From JAHRAW01 sp963693025 (lineage in GTDB: Bacteria; Pseudomonadota; Gammaproteobacteria; Arenicellales; Poriferihabitantaceae): DNA of 64,000 nucleotides. Below the pieces are notes generated by a model. That model was not told the DNA's origin. It was given only the letters and a program-made list of their open reading frames with translations, and did no database searches. Shown piece after piece: positions 42,273-51,211 of the stretch; the stretch's first letter is position 1; every line of letters starts with the position of its first letter. Position numbers and translations under genes: made by a program. The stretch spans positions 124,001 to 188,000 of the forward strand of contig OY843749.1 in NCBI GenBank assembly GCA_963693025.1, given 5' to 3'.

Positions 42273-42941
42273 ATGCGGTGCCGGCGGTTTTTTTCACGCG
42301 CCTTGCTACCGGCTGGGGTTGGCTTGCTGGGGTTGGCGGTCGCGCTTATCGCCAGTCCGCCGCTCGCCGCCAGTCCGGGGACGGATGCGCTCGCGCGGTT
42401 TTTCAGCGAGGTGGCAACCCTTGAAGCGCGCTTTGAGCAGGTCGTGCTGGACGAGAATCTCAACACCATCGACGACAGCCGCGGCACGCTGTGGATTGCG
42501 CGTCCCGGTCGCTTTCGCTGGGATTACGAGCCGCCGGAAGCGGTGCAAATCATCGGCGACGGCGGCAAGGTTTGGTTGCACGATATTGAGTTGGAGCAAG
42601 TGACGGTGCGCGACCAGGCGCAAGCGCTCGGGCGCACGCCGGCGATTTTGCTGGCGGGCGACGGCGACCTGGAGCAGACCTACGAGGTGGTGGACATCGG
42701 CGCGCAGGGGCGCTTCGACTGGCTCAACCTGATTCCCAAAGACCCGGAAAGCGGTTTTACGCAAGTGCGAATCGGCTTTGAGGGCGCGCGCCTGCGGGTC
42801 ATTGAATTGCTCGACACGCTCGACCAACGCACGCGCATCGCATTCACCGACTTGGTGGAGAACGCGCCGGTTGCGGACGAGCGCTTTGAGTTTGTGCCGC
42901 CCGCCGGCATCGACATCATCGACCAATCCAACTCGTTTTAG
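42273..42941 (+). CDS. lolA: Outer-membrane lipoprotein carrier protein LolA
   Basis: 222 aa with an N-terminal signal peptide (LLGLAVALIASPPLAA). Periplasmic chaperone that takes lipoproteins from LolCDE to LolB. Landmarks: a FEQVVLDENLNTIDDSRGTL start of the barrel, the RPGRFRWDYEPP motif, and a FDWLNLIPK stretch. It begins immediately after ftsK and is followed 12 nt later by serS. Confidence 0.95.
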   Translation: MRCRRFFSRALLPAGVGLLGLAVALIASPPLAASPGTDALARFFSEVATLEARFEQVVLDENLNTIDDSRGTLWIARPGRFRWDYEPPEAVQIIGDGGKVWLHDIELEQVTVRDQAQALGRTPAILLAGDGDLEQTYEVVDIGAQGRFDWLNLIPKDPESGFTQVRIGFEGARLRVIELLDTLDQRTRIAFTDLVENAPVADERFEFVPPAGIDIIDQSNSF

Positions 42942-42953
42942 CGAGGGGCATGC

Positions 42954-44237
42954 ATGCTCGACCCGCGCAAACTAAAGCAGGACATCGCGCACACCGCCGA
43001 GGTGTTGAAGACGCGCAACTACGACCTCGACATCGAGCGGTTCAACGCGCTGGAGCAAGCCCGGCAAAAGTTGCAGTCTGAGACCGAGGAACTGCAAGCC
43101 GAGCGCAACCGCGCCTCCAAAGCCATCGGCGTTGCCAAAAGCAAACAGCAAGACGCAAAGGAGTTGCTCGACTCGGTCGCCTCGCTCGGCGAGCGGTTGA
43201 AGGCGGGGCAGGCGGCGCTCGCCGAGACGCAGGCGGCGTTGCATCACCTGCTGAGCGACATTCCCAACCTGCCCGATGACAGCGTGCCGGTCGGCAAGGA
43301 CGAGAACGACAACGAAGAAATTCGGCGCTGGGGCGCGCCGCGCGAATTTGAGTTTGAAGTGCGCGACCATGTCGATTTGGGGGTGCAACTGGGGATGGAC
43401 TACGAAGCCGCCGCTCGACTGGCGGGGTCGCGCTTTGTCGTGTTGCACGGCGATTTGGCGCGCCTGCACCGTGCGCTCGCGCAGTTCATGCTCGACCTGC
43501 ACACGCGCGAGCACGGCTACGAAGAGACCATCGTGCCGATGCTGGTCAACCCGAAAACGCTGTATGGCACGGGGCAACTTCCCAAGTTCGCCGACGACCA
43601 ATTCGCCACGCAGGACGACCCGCCGTACTACTTAGTGCCGACCGCCGAAGTGCCGCTGACCAACCTCGCCGCCGAGCAAATCATCGCCCCCGAAGACCTG
43701 CCGATTAGCAAGGTCGCGCACACGCTGTGCTTCCGGCGCGAGGCGGGCTCGTATGGCAAAGACACGCGCGGCATGATTCGCCAGCATCAGTTTGAGAAGG
43801 TGGAACTCGTGCATATCGTTCAGCCGGAGCAATCCTATGCGACGCTCGAAGCGCTGACCGGCCACGCCGAGGCGGTGCTGCAAAAACTGGAGTTGCCGTA
43901 TCGCGTGCTGACCTTGTGCACCGGCGACATGGGTTTTGGCGCCGCCAAAACGTATGACCTTGAAGTGTGGATTCCGAGCCAGCAGCGCTACCGCGAAATC
44001 TCATCGTGCAGCAACTGCGAGGCGTTTCAGGCGCGGCGAATGAAGGCGCGCTGGCGCAATCCGGCAAGCGGCAAACCGGAGCCGCTGCACACCCTCAACG
44101 GCTCCGGCGTGGCGGTCGGTCGCGCACTCGTGGCGGTCATGGAAAACTACCAAAACGCGGACGGCAGCATCACCGTCCCCACGGCGCTGGCGCCGTATAT
44201 GGGCGGATGCGCAGCCGTCAGCCGGAAGGCGGATTGA
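42954..44237 (+). CDS. serS: Seryl-tRNA synthetase
   Basis: 427 aa. The N-terminal tRNA-binding coiled coil spans about residues 30-105. The class II catalytic core has motif 2 CFRREAGSYGKDTRGMIRQHQFEKVE and motif 3 LNGSGVAVGRALVAVMENYQ, plus YREISSCSNCEAFQARRM. Full length for the family. Located downstream of lolA as in Pseudomonas and E. coli (where rarA intervenes). Confidence 0.98.
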   Translation: MLDPRKLKQDIAHTAEVLKTRNYDLDIERFNALEQARQKLQSETEELQAERNRASKAIGVAKSKQQDAKELLDSVASLGERLKAGQAALAETQAALHHLLSDIPNLPDDSVPVGKDENDNEEIRRWGAPREFEFEVRDHVDLGVQLGMDYEAAARLAGSRFVVLHGDLARLHRALAQFMLDLHTREHGYEETIVPMLVNPKTLYGTGQLPKFADDQFATQDDPPYYLVPTAEVPLTNLAAEQIIAPEDLPISKVAHTLCFRREAGSYGKDTRGMIRQHQFEKVELVHIVQPEQSYATLEALTGHAEAVLQKLELPYRVLTLCTGDMGFGAAKTYDLEVWIPSQQRYREISSCSNCEAFQARRMKARWRNPASGKPEPLHTLNGSGVAVGRALVAVMENYQNADGSITVPTALAPYMGGCAAVSRKAD

Positions 44238-44279
44238 GCGCCCGCCGGTCTCGGTTTCGCAGCGTGCGGATTTGACGCG

Positions 44280-45008
44280 GTGACAGTGACGGTGACGGCG
44301 CGCGTGTTCAACGAGCAAACATTCCTGCTCACCGGCGCCAGTTCGGGCATCGGCGCCAGCCTGTGCGAGCGCCTGCTGTCGCTCGGGGCAAAGGTCGTGG
44401 CGGTCTCGCGGCGACCCGTGTCGCATCCCGGCGCGGCGCTGCGCCACCTGCCCTGCGATTTGTCGGACGCGCAACAAGTCTCCACGCTGACCGCGCAACT
44501 ATCGCGCGACCACCGCGACCTCAGCGGGGCAATCCTGTGCCACGGCGCCGGCGACTTCGGCTCGCTGGAAGAATTTTCCGAAGCACGCATCCGCGCATTG
44601 CTCGACACCAACCTCACCAGCGTCATCTTGCTAGCCAGAGCCTGCCTGCCCGCGATGAAGCGGCGCGGGTCGGGGGACTTGGTGCTGCTCGGCTCGCAAT
44701 CCGCCATCAAAGGCGGCAAGAAGGGCGCGGTTTACTGCGCCGGAAAATTCGCCCTCAGAGGCCTGGCACAAAGCCTGCGCGAAGAATGCGCCGCAAGCGG
44801 CGTGCGCGTGTCAATGGTCAACCCCGGAATGGTCGACACCGCATTCTTCAACCCCCTAAATTTCACCCCCGGAGAATCCCCGGACAACGCCTTGACCGCT
44901 GACGAGGTCGCACAAGCCATCATAACAATCCTGTCCACGCGCTCAGGGGCGGTGATTGACGAGATTAACCTGTCGCCGTTGAAGACTGTGATTAGGAATA
45001 AGGTTTAA
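44280..45008 (+). CDS. Short-chain dehydrogenase/reductase (SDR) family protein
   Basis: 242 aa from a GTG at 44280 (GTG codons two and four residues later are also possible). Rossmann motif LLTGASSGIGASLCERL, LCHGAGDFG in place of NNAG, and catalytic S ... Y-x-x-x-K as LGSQSAIKGGKKGAVYCAGKFALRG. The substrate is not predictable. It ends right before repeat copy J and converges with rhlB. Confidence 0.9.
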   Translation: MTVTVTARVFNEQTFLLTGASSGIGASLCERLLSLGAKVVAVSRRPVSHPGAALRHLPCDLSDAQQVSTLTAQLSRDHRDLSGAILCHGAGDFGSLEEFSEARIRALLDTNLTSVILLARACLPAMKRRGSGDLVLLGSQSAIKGGKKGAVYCAGKFALRGLAQSLREECAASGVRVSMVNPGMVDTAFFNPLNFTPGESPDNALTADEVAQAIITILSTRSGAVIDEINLSPLKTVIRNKV

Positions 45009-45010
45009 GT

Positions 45011-45210
45011 CGTCATTCTCGAACGATAGAAAAATAGGGAGCGCCAGCGACCATATTTTTCATCGCCTTCGGGAATCTCCCTAAGGTTAGCGTGGACTTT
45101 ACCGAAGCCCGTGCCAGTCTTAGGGAGATTCCCGAGGACGCAAGTGTCCGTAAGCCGCCGCTTAAAAGAAGAAGCGCGGCGACAACGGTCACTAACGCTC
45201 GAGAATGACG
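45011..45210 (+). repeat. Cloverleaf repeat element, copy J (full length)
   Basis: A 200-bp copy starting three bp after the SDR stop codon and ending 28 bp before the convergent rhlB stop. All four stems are intact. Confidence 0.92.
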
Positions 45211-45238
45211 AGGAGTTGAAGTGCACCGAAAACGGTAC

Positions 45239-46774
45239 CTAACCAATTGCCGGAATCTCCCCATACCGCCGGCTGAATTTTTCTCTCGCAAGCACCGGAG
45301 GAACCGGCGGAACCGGCTGCGCGGGTTTGGGCGCAACTGCCGGTGTTTTTTCGACGACTTCGGCGGGCGGTGAAACAATCTTCGGCGTAAACGGTGTGGG
45401 CGGCGGACGATGCTCAGGCTTATCAATTTCGGCTTCGGTTCGAGCCCCAACCCCAACCCCAACCCCAACCCCAACCACCACCTTATCCTCCCCCCGACTT
45501 CCACGCCCCCCACCTCTATCAACAACACCCACCTCAGCCCGCGACCGCCGCACCCGCGACCGAGCGACGCCTTGCCCCCGCCCGCCCGCGGCTCGCTCAA
45601 TCGGCGCCAGCAGTGCCGGGTCGACATCTCGGCGGGGCAGGGGATGGCCGATGTTTTCTTCGATGTCCATGATGGAATACGCATAGCGCTCGCAGACGAA
45701 ACTGATGGCTTCGCCGCTGGCGCCGGCGCGGGCGGTGCGGCCTATTCGGTGGATGTAGTCGTCGGCGTCTTGCGGCAGGTCGAAGTTATAGACGTGGCTG
45801 ACGTCCGGGATATGCAGGCCGCGCGCGGCTACGTCGGTGGCGACCAGCGCATTGTATTTGCCGCTCTTGAAGGACTCGAGCAGTTGCTCGCGCTTGCGCT
45901 GGGGGACGTCGCCGGACAGGGCGCCGTTGCTGATGCCGTTGGCGTCCAGCACGGCGGCGACTTTTTCCACGCCGTGGCGGGTGTTGACGAAGACGAGGAT
46001 TCGCTCGTGGTTGCCGCGTTTCAGCAGGTTCACCAGCAATGGCATTTTTTCTTCTTCCGCCGGGTAGAAACTGTATTCGGTCACCTTGTCGACCACCACG
46101 GCATCGCTTTGGATTTTGATTTCTTCGGGATTGTTCATGTGCTCATACGCGAGCTCCATCACCTTGAACGACAGGGTCGCCGAAAACAGCAAGTTCAACC
46201 GACGCTCCGCCGCCGGCATGCGCCTGAGCAGAAAGCGAATGTCCCTGATGAAGCCGAGGTCGAACATCCGGTCGGCTTCGTCGAGCACCGCCACCTGCGC
46301 GTGTTTGAGGTCATACAAACCCTGCTTGAAAAAATCAATCAGGCGGCCCGGCGTGCCAATCAGAATGTCCGTGCCATTGGCGAGCATAATTTTTTGCTCT
46401 TCGTAGCCGGTGCCGCCATAGACCAGGCCGAGTTTGAAGCCGGTGTGTTTGGACAGCACCTCGGCGTCGCGGTAAATCTGAATCGCCAACTCTCTGGTCG
46501 GGGCGAGGATGAGCGCGCGCGGCTCGGTCGGATGCCGCGCCGCCGGTGCCGGGCGCGTCAGCAGGTAGTGGCAGCACGCCAGCAGGAAGGCTACGGTCTT
46601 GCCGGTTCCGGTCTGCGCCTGTCCGGCGACATCCTTGCCCTCCAGCGCCGCCGGAAGGCAGGCTTCCTGTATGGGCGTGCAATAAGTGAAATCAGCATCT
46701 TGCAATCCTTTTTGCAGGGATTGCTCCAAGTTGAATGCTGTAAATTTTTGCTCGGTAAGATGTGTTTTTGGCAT
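45239..46774 (-). CDS. rhlB: ATP-dependent RNA helicase, RhlB-like DEAD-box protein
   Basis: 511 aa from ATG 46774 (MPKTHLTEQKF, the conserved RhlB N-terminus); the frame open to 46900 is not needed. Q motif YCTPIQEACLP, Walker A AQTGTGKT, DEAD in VLDEADRMFDLGF, SAT in LFSATLSFKVM, HRIGRTARAGASG. RhlB is the helicase of the RNA degradosome. The C-terminal tail of about 120 residues is low-complexity: basic Gly/Arg, then a VGVGVGVGVG run encoded by five CCCCAA units on the plus strand, then Pro-rich. It is divergent from trxA, as in E. coli. Confidence 0.93.
   Translation of the reverse strand: MPKTHLTEQKFTAFNLEQSLQKGLQDADFTYCTPIQEACLPAALEGKDVAGQAQTGTGKTVAFLLACCHYLLTRPAPAARHPTEPRALILAPTRELAIQIYRDAEVLSKHTGFKLGLVYGGTGYEEQKIMLANGTDILIGTPGRLIDFFKQGLYDLKHAQVAVLDEADRMFDLGFIRDIRFLLRRMPAAERRLNLLFSATLSFKVMELAYEHMNNPEEIKIQSDAVVVDKVTEYSFYPAEEEKMPLLVNLLKRGNHERILVFVNTRHGVEKVAAVLDANGISNGALSGDVPQRKREQLLESFKSGKYNALVATDVAARGLHIPDVSHVYNFDLPQDADDYIHRIGRTARAGASGEAISFVCERYAYSIMDIEENIGHPLPRRDVDPALLAPIERAAGGRGQGVARSRVRRSRAEVGVVDRGGGRGSRGEDKVVVGVGVGVGVGARTEAEIDKPEHRPPPTPFTPKIVSPPAEVVEKTPAVAPKPAQPVPPVPPVLAREKFSRRYGEIPAIG
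45445..45474 (-). repeat. Five tandem TTGGGG units within rhlB
   Basis: The plus strand reads five times CCCCAA; the coding strand is therefore five TTGGGG units, the sequence of a ciliate telomere repeat and a likely G-quadruplex former. It encodes alternating Val-Gly in the helicase tail. Confidence 0.95.
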
Positions 46775-46917
46775 GTTTTTGAGGTAAGGTTTTGCCCGTT
46801 TGGCGGGCGGGTTAATTTGGCAAAATACGCAATTCAATGTTTGATTTTGCCCTTGACTTATTGGCATACTGACCGCATAGTTTGCTTCACAATCAACCAA
46901 CGAAATCGAGCAGTCAA

Positions 46918-47259
46918 ATGGCTTCCAAAATTGTGCATGTCAGCGATGAATCGTTTGAGGAGGACGTCCTCAACGCCGGCGTCCCGGTGCTCATCGATTA
47001 CTGGGCGGAGTGGTGCGGACCCTGTAAAATGATTGCGCCCATTCTCGATGAGTTGGCGGAAGAGTTTGGCGACCGGATTAAAATCGCCAAACTCAACATT
47101 GACGACAATCCCGAAACGCCGCCGAAGTATGGCATTCGAGGCATTCCCACCCTGATGATTTTCAAGGACGGCAATGTCGAAGCCACCAAGGTCGGTGCGG
47201 TTTCCAAATCTCAACTGGCGGATTTTATTGAAAACAATGTCGGCAACCAAGTATTCTAG
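46918..47259 (+). CDS. trxA: Thioredoxin 1
   Basis: 113 aa from ATG 46918 (MASKIVHVSD). Active site WCGPCK in DYWAEWCGPCKMIAP; cis-Pro in GIRGIPTLMIFKDG. General cytoplasmic disulfide reductase. It sits between rhlB (divergent) and rho, the classical gamma-proteobacterial arrangement. Confidence 0.97.
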   Translation: MASKIVHVSDESFEEDVLNAGVPVLIDYWAEWCGPCKMIAPILDELAEEFGDRIKIAKLNIDDNPETPPKYGIRGIPTLMIFKDGNVEATKVGAVSKSQLADFIENNVGNQVF

Positions 47260-47587
47260 CAAAAAAATGCGTGAAAAATAATGCTTTTTCGGCTTGTTTT
47301 TTCGCTTGAGTTGTTGCTAAATCCGCTTTTCAATTTGCATCCGGCACAAATCGCATCCATCGGCATCCACATCGACATCCAACATCCATGTCGCAACTAG
47401 TCTATACTAGTGGCATCCGCCGATTGACCCGATTGTTCCGGTCGCCCGTGCTGAAAGTCTGATTCCTCCAGTAGCAGTCGCTCCGGCTGTAATAAAGCGA
47501 AACTTTCGCAACTCTTTTAACTCCGCATTCTGATGAGCCGCCGGCAGTCGTTGCAGGCGCGCACAGTTTGCATCAACATTCCCCTTC
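47260..47587. other. Leader region between trxA and rho
   Basis: 328 bases. An A/T-rich stretch after trxA is followed by a tandem CATCSRCATC-like run (47339-47388) and ACTAGT-CTAT-ACTAGT (47396-47411), a small inverted repeat enclosing a TATACT. In E. coli the rho leader carries autoregulatory termination; the length here would allow the same, but no such element can be recognised by eye. Confidence 0.5.
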
Positions 47588-48850
47588 ATGTCTATCAGTC
47601 TAACCGAACTCAAATCCAAATCTCCCACCGAATTGATGGAAGCGGCGCGCACGCTTCGCCTCGACAACATCACCCGCCTGCGCAAGCAGGACCAGATTTT
47701 CGCCATCCTCAAAGCGCAGGCGCGCCAGGGCGAAGTCATCATGGGCGAGGGGGTGGTCGAAATCCTGCCGGACGGCTTCGGCTTCCTGCGCTCCGCGAAG
47801 TCTTCCTACCTCGCCGGACCCGATGACATCTACATGTCCACCAGCCAGATTCGGCGTTTCCATCTGCGCACCGGCGATACGGTGTCGGGGCAAATCCGCC
47901 CGCCCAAAGATTCGGAGCGATATTTCGCGCTGCTGAAAGTCGAGGAAATCAATTTCCAGTCGCCGGAGGACGCCCGCCGCAAAGTCCTGTTTGAAAATTT
48001 GACGCCGCTGCACCCGGATGAGCGCTTCAAGGTGGAGCGCGAAAACGGCTCCGCCGAGGACTTGACCGGCAGGGTCATCGACCTGATTGCGCCCATCGGA
48101 AAGGGGCAGCGCGGCTTGATAGTCTCCGCGCCGATGACCGGCAAAACCGTGATGCTGCAACATATCGCCCAGTCGATTACCGCCATCAATCCCGAAGTCA
48201 TCCTGATGGTGCTGCTCATCGACGAGCGGCCCGAAGAGGTGACCGAAATGGTGCGCACCGTGCGCGGCGAAGTCATATCTTCCACCTTCGACGAGCCCGC
48301 CACGCGGCACGTGCAGGTCGCCGAAATGGTGATTGAGAAAGCCAAGCGAATGGTGGAACACAAGAAGGACGTGGTCATCCTGCTGGACTCCCTCACCCGG
48401 CTGGCGCGCGCGTATAACACCGTCGCGCCGGCGTCGGGCAAGGTGCTGACCGGCGGCATTGACGCCAACGCGATGCAGCGCCCCAAGCGGTTTTTCGGCG
48501 CGGCGCGCAATATAGAAGAGGGCGGCAGCCTGACCATTCTGGCGACCGCGCTAATCGACACCGGCTCCAAAATGGACGACATCATTTACGAGGAGTTCAA
48601 AGGCACCGGCAATCTGGAAATCCACCTCGACCGGCGCATCGCGGAAAAGCGGGTTTACCCGGCGCTCAATATCAACCGCTCCGGCACCCGCCGCGAAGAG
48701 TTGCTCACCGAGCCGGCGGAACTGCAAAAAATATGGCTACTACGCAAACTGCTGCATCCGATGGACGACATGCAGGCGGTGGAGTTCTTAATCGAGAAAC
48801 TCAAGGCAACCAAAACCAACGCAGAATTCATCAAATCAATGAACCGCTAG
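47588..48850 (+). CDS. rho: Transcription termination factor Rho
   Basis: 420 aa, full length. N-terminal RNA-binding OB domain with GFGFLRSAKSSYLAGPDDIY; ATPase with Walker A around residues 181-187 reading APMTGKT, Walker B region VVILLDSLTRLARAYN, and the Q and R loops (PKRFFGAARNIEEGGSLTI). The conserved Rho P-loop is PPKAGKT; here the Lys before the GKT is Met and the following Ala is Thr. Otherwise all motifs look functional. Confidence 0.97.
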   Translation: MSISLTELKSKSPTELMEAARTLRLDNITRLRKQDQIFAILKAQARQGEVIMGEGVVEILPDGFGFLRSAKSSYLAGPDDIYMSTSQIRRFHLRTGDTVSGQIRPPKDSERYFALLKVEEINFQSPEDARRKVLFENLTPLHPDERFKVERENGSAEDLTGRVIDLIAPIGKGQRGLIVSAPMTGKTVMLQHIAQSITAINPEVILMVLLIDERPEEVTEMVRTVRGEVISSTFDEPATRHVQVAEMVIEKAKRMVEHKKDVVILLDSLTRLARAYNTVAPASGKVLTGGIDANAMQRPKRFFGAARNIEEGGSLTILATALIDTGSKMDDIIYEEFKGTGNLEIHLDRRIAEKRVYPALNINRSGTRREELLTEPAELQKIWLLRKLLHPMDDMQAVEFLIEKLKATKTNAEFIKSMNR

Positions 48851-48904
48851 CCGCATAACCCACCACTTCGTCATTCTCCACCACTTCGTCATTCGCCACA
48901 ACCT

Positions 48905-49085
48905 CGTCATTCTCGAGCGTTAGTGACCGTTGCCGCCGCGCTTCTTCTTTTAAGCGGCGGCTTACCGGACACTTACGACCTCGGGAATCTCCCTAAGACT
49001 GGCGCTGAGCCCAAACAACGCGAGCGAAGCAGGCGGCAAGTAAGCCGCCATTCCCGCAGTCTTTCAAGCGGAAAAAATCCACCCG
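48905..49085 (-). repeat. Cloverleaf repeat element, copy K (one end only)
   Basis: Preceded by two truncated termini (48869 and 48886), it has one complete end, the right hairpin and one central arm. It then passes into the GCGCTGAGCCCAAACAACG module of copy H. At 49090-49130 a fragment of the other module (AAATTTTCGCGTAGCCCGAA) occurs. It lies between rho and the convergent small membrane gene. Confidence 0.85.
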
Positions 49086-49117
49086 GAGCAAATTTTCGCG
49101 TAGCCCGAATAGCGCTA

Positions 49118-49336
49118 CTACGCATCCGACGATGGCGCGGCGGTTGATGCGGGCGGTGCGTCTTTTGAGTCGGCGGGTTCGGGTCGCTTGGTGGGGCGTC
49201 CGGTAGCCCAAATTAACGCAATCCCGACAATTAAAATAGATAAAGTGAACAGGGCGCTGAGAACAAACATAAAGCGCAGCGCCATTTCCCCAAAGGCCGC
49301 CGTTTCCGCAGGCGTTAATGTAATCCAATCAAACAT
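49118..49336 (-). CDS. Small single-pass membrane protein (72 aa)
   Basis: 72 aa. GGAG lies seven bases before the ATG. A membrane segment at about residues 21-44 (FMFVLSALFTLSILIVGIALIW) is followed by a polar, Pro/Ala/Ser-rich tail. No family recognised. It is flanked on both sides by repeat elements. Confidence 0.6.
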   Translation of the reverse strand: MFDWITLTPAETAAFGEMALRFMFVLSALFTLSILIVGIALIWATGRPTKRPEPADSKDAPPASTAAPSSDA

Positions 49337-49456
49337 GAGAAGTCTCCATTAGTAATTTCATGCGGCGCATGCACTGCGCAGCCAGTTTCATAAACCAAAA
49401 GAATAGCACAAAGGCAACGACACTTGTGGCACCGCCCGCCGCCATTCCCGCCACTT

Positions 49457-49742
49457 CGTCATTCTCGAGCGTTAGTGTCCGTGTCGCCGCGCTTTTTCTT
49501 TTAAGCGGCGGCTTACGGACACTTACGTCCTCGGGAATCTCCCTAAGACAGGCACGGGCTTTGTTGGAATTCACGGCAGCCTTAGGGAGATTGCGCGTAT
49601 CATCCCTGATACGCGCCCTACGGGCTTGCGCGAAAATCCGCTCCGGGCGGATTTTTCCCGAATCGAAGAAAATATGGTCGCCTGTCGGCTCCCTACCCCG
49701 TGTCGGAGCACGGGGCATGCTTTCTACCGTTCGAGAATGACG
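49457..49742 (-). repeat. Cloverleaf repeat element, copy L (most expanded form)
   Basis: A 286-bp copy inverted relative to A. It has both termini, right hairpin and full central arms, the GCGCGTATCA/TGATACGCGC and AAAATCCGC/GCGGATTTT module, and an additional CCCCGTG...CACGGGG hairpin inserted in the left arm. It lies in the 553-base divergent region between two small genes; apart from it only short flanks remain, with no evident promoter. Confidence 0.9.
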
Positions 49743-49889
49743 AGCCCATAAGCAACCGCCGTCGGTGCCGCCATCCTCGGCTGTAAATTCTTGGTATAAT
49801 CGCGCTCCGCCGCCAGTGACTTGGCGGTTTCTCATTCCCGCACTAACGGTGAATTTTACAACTCAAACTTCTATCTAACGGTGAAAATT

Positions 49890-50249
49890 ATGATTATTGG
49901 CGAAAACAATGAACGTCCCAACGCAGTGCACGGTCTAGATGATGAGAAAGAGGTTGTCGCTTATATACAGGGCATGGTTTACGGCTGGTGTCAAAGCAAG
50001 AACAAAGACACCTTCGCTGGTCGAAACTTATTCGGCGGCGTAAATTGGAACTGGAACGGTACGCCACTCCAACAAGTCTACAAGAAACAGAAAACCGATG
50101 ACGAAACCGCGTATAAAGTAGCATCACAAGAAGCCGGAAGGCTACTTAAACTTGTCATCTATGAAGATAAACGACGCAAGTTCACTTGTGAGCGTAGGGA
50201 TGACGCGAATTACTACACTTGGGATGGCGTTTACCCGGAAAAGGGTTAA
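49890..50249 (+). CDS. Hypothetical protein (119 aa)
   Basis: 119 aa, start MIIGENNERPN; an upstream start at 49821 is possible. Soluble and polar, with several Trp/Tyr (YGWCQSK, NWNWNG, YYTWDGVYP). No motif recognised. It is followed 12 bp later by a terminator and is separate from the glycosyltransferase operon. Confidence 0.6.
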   Translation: MIIGENNERPNAVHGLDDEKEVVAYIQGMVYGWCQSKNKDTFAGRNLFGGVNWNWNGTPLQQVYKKQKTDDETAYKVASQEAGRLLKLVIYEDKRRKFTCERRDDANYYTWDGVYPEKG

Positions 50250-50261
50250 CAAACCATGCGG

Positions 50262-50284
50262 GGCGGGCGAAAGCCCGCCTTTTC
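50262..50284 (+). terminator. Rho-independent terminator
   Basis: GGCGGGC-GAAA-GCCCGCC followed by TTTTC, a tight GNRA-loop hairpin, between the hypothetical gene and the glycan operon. Confidence 0.88.
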
Positions 50285-50299
50285 AGTTAGAGAAAAACC

Positions 50300-51184
50300 A
50301 TGCTCCCAATCATCCAATCCCTCTGGGTAGGCGACCCGCTTTCCAATCTGGAGAAACTGTGCATCCAGTCATTTCTGGACAACGGCCACGAGTTTCATCT
50401 GTATGTTTATGACGAGGTGCAAGGCATTCCCGGCGGGGCGGTGGTGAAAGACGGCAATGACATTTTGCCGTATAACGAACTAACCGCCGGACCGTTGCAA
50501 GAGTGGAGCAGTTTATCGGATTATTTTCGCTATGCGTTGCTGTATAAAAAAGGGGGTTGGTGGGTGGATATGGACACGGTTTGCATCAAGCCGTTTGACT
50601 TCGGCGAAGAGATTATTTTTCCCGACAAGAGCATGGGCAGCGGATGGATTCCCAACACGCCTCTGCGGTTTCCGGCGGGGCATCCGTTTATGAAAACCAT
50701 GCAAGACCTTTGTCGTGAGCGCATACAAATAGAAAACGTCGGCAGGGTGATGATGGGCGGACCGCCACTGTTGACTGAGCAAATTGCCCAAGCGGGCTTG
50801 CAGCGCCACGCACAGTCACAAATGCGGTTTTTCCTGCCGCATGAATATGAGTTTTCTAATTTTGACGATACTTACCGGGATGGTTTGCTGTTCCCCGCCA
50901 ACACCCACGCAGTGCATATCGGCAATAGCGTGTCGCGCAAAAGAGGCATTGATAAAAACGCACAATTTGATGCCGGTTCACTGTTTGAGCAACTGAAAGA
51001 CCGCCACGGCATTCGACCAGTTGCCGGCGCCATGCGGGTCACTTCCGATGACATTCATGCGCTGCAACAAGTCCGCTTGCAAAGAGTCAGCAACGCAAAG
51101 CGCAGGCGGAAAAGCCGCGACAGGATGTTGCAAATTACCGTGCTGATTTTGGCGGCGGCATTGGTGGCATCCGTATTGTATTAA
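50300..51184 (+). CDS. GT32-like glycosyltransferase with C-terminal membrane tail
   Basis: 294 aa. The DXD glycosyltransferase pattern of the GT32/capsular family: LPIIQSLWVGDPLS at the start, DYFRYALLYKKGGWWVDMD carrying the DxD metal site, then PAGHPF. The last 20 residues (ITVLILAAALVASVLY) are a membrane segment after a basic stretch, so it is probably tail-anchored with the enzyme in the cytoplasm. It is paralogous to the gene at 52360. It is the first of a four-gene operon for a surface glycan. Confidence 0.82.
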   Translation: MLPIIQSLWVGDPLSNLEKLCIQSFLDNGHEFHLYVYDEVQGIPGGAVVKDGNDILPYNELTAGPLQEWSSLSDYFRYALLYKKGGWWVDMDTVCIKPFDFGEEIIFPDKSMGSGWIPNTPLRFPAGHPFMKTMQDLCRERIQIENVGRVMMGGPPLLTEQIAQAGLQRHAQSQMRFFLPHEYEFSNFDDTYRDGLLFPANTHAVHIGNSVSRKRGIDKNAQFDAGSLFEQLKDRHGIRPVAGAMRVTSDDIHALQQVRLQRVSNAKRRRKSRDRMLQITVLILAAALVASVLY

Positions 51185-51211
51185 ACGCAATTTCCCTGTA
51201 TCAATCGGGCC

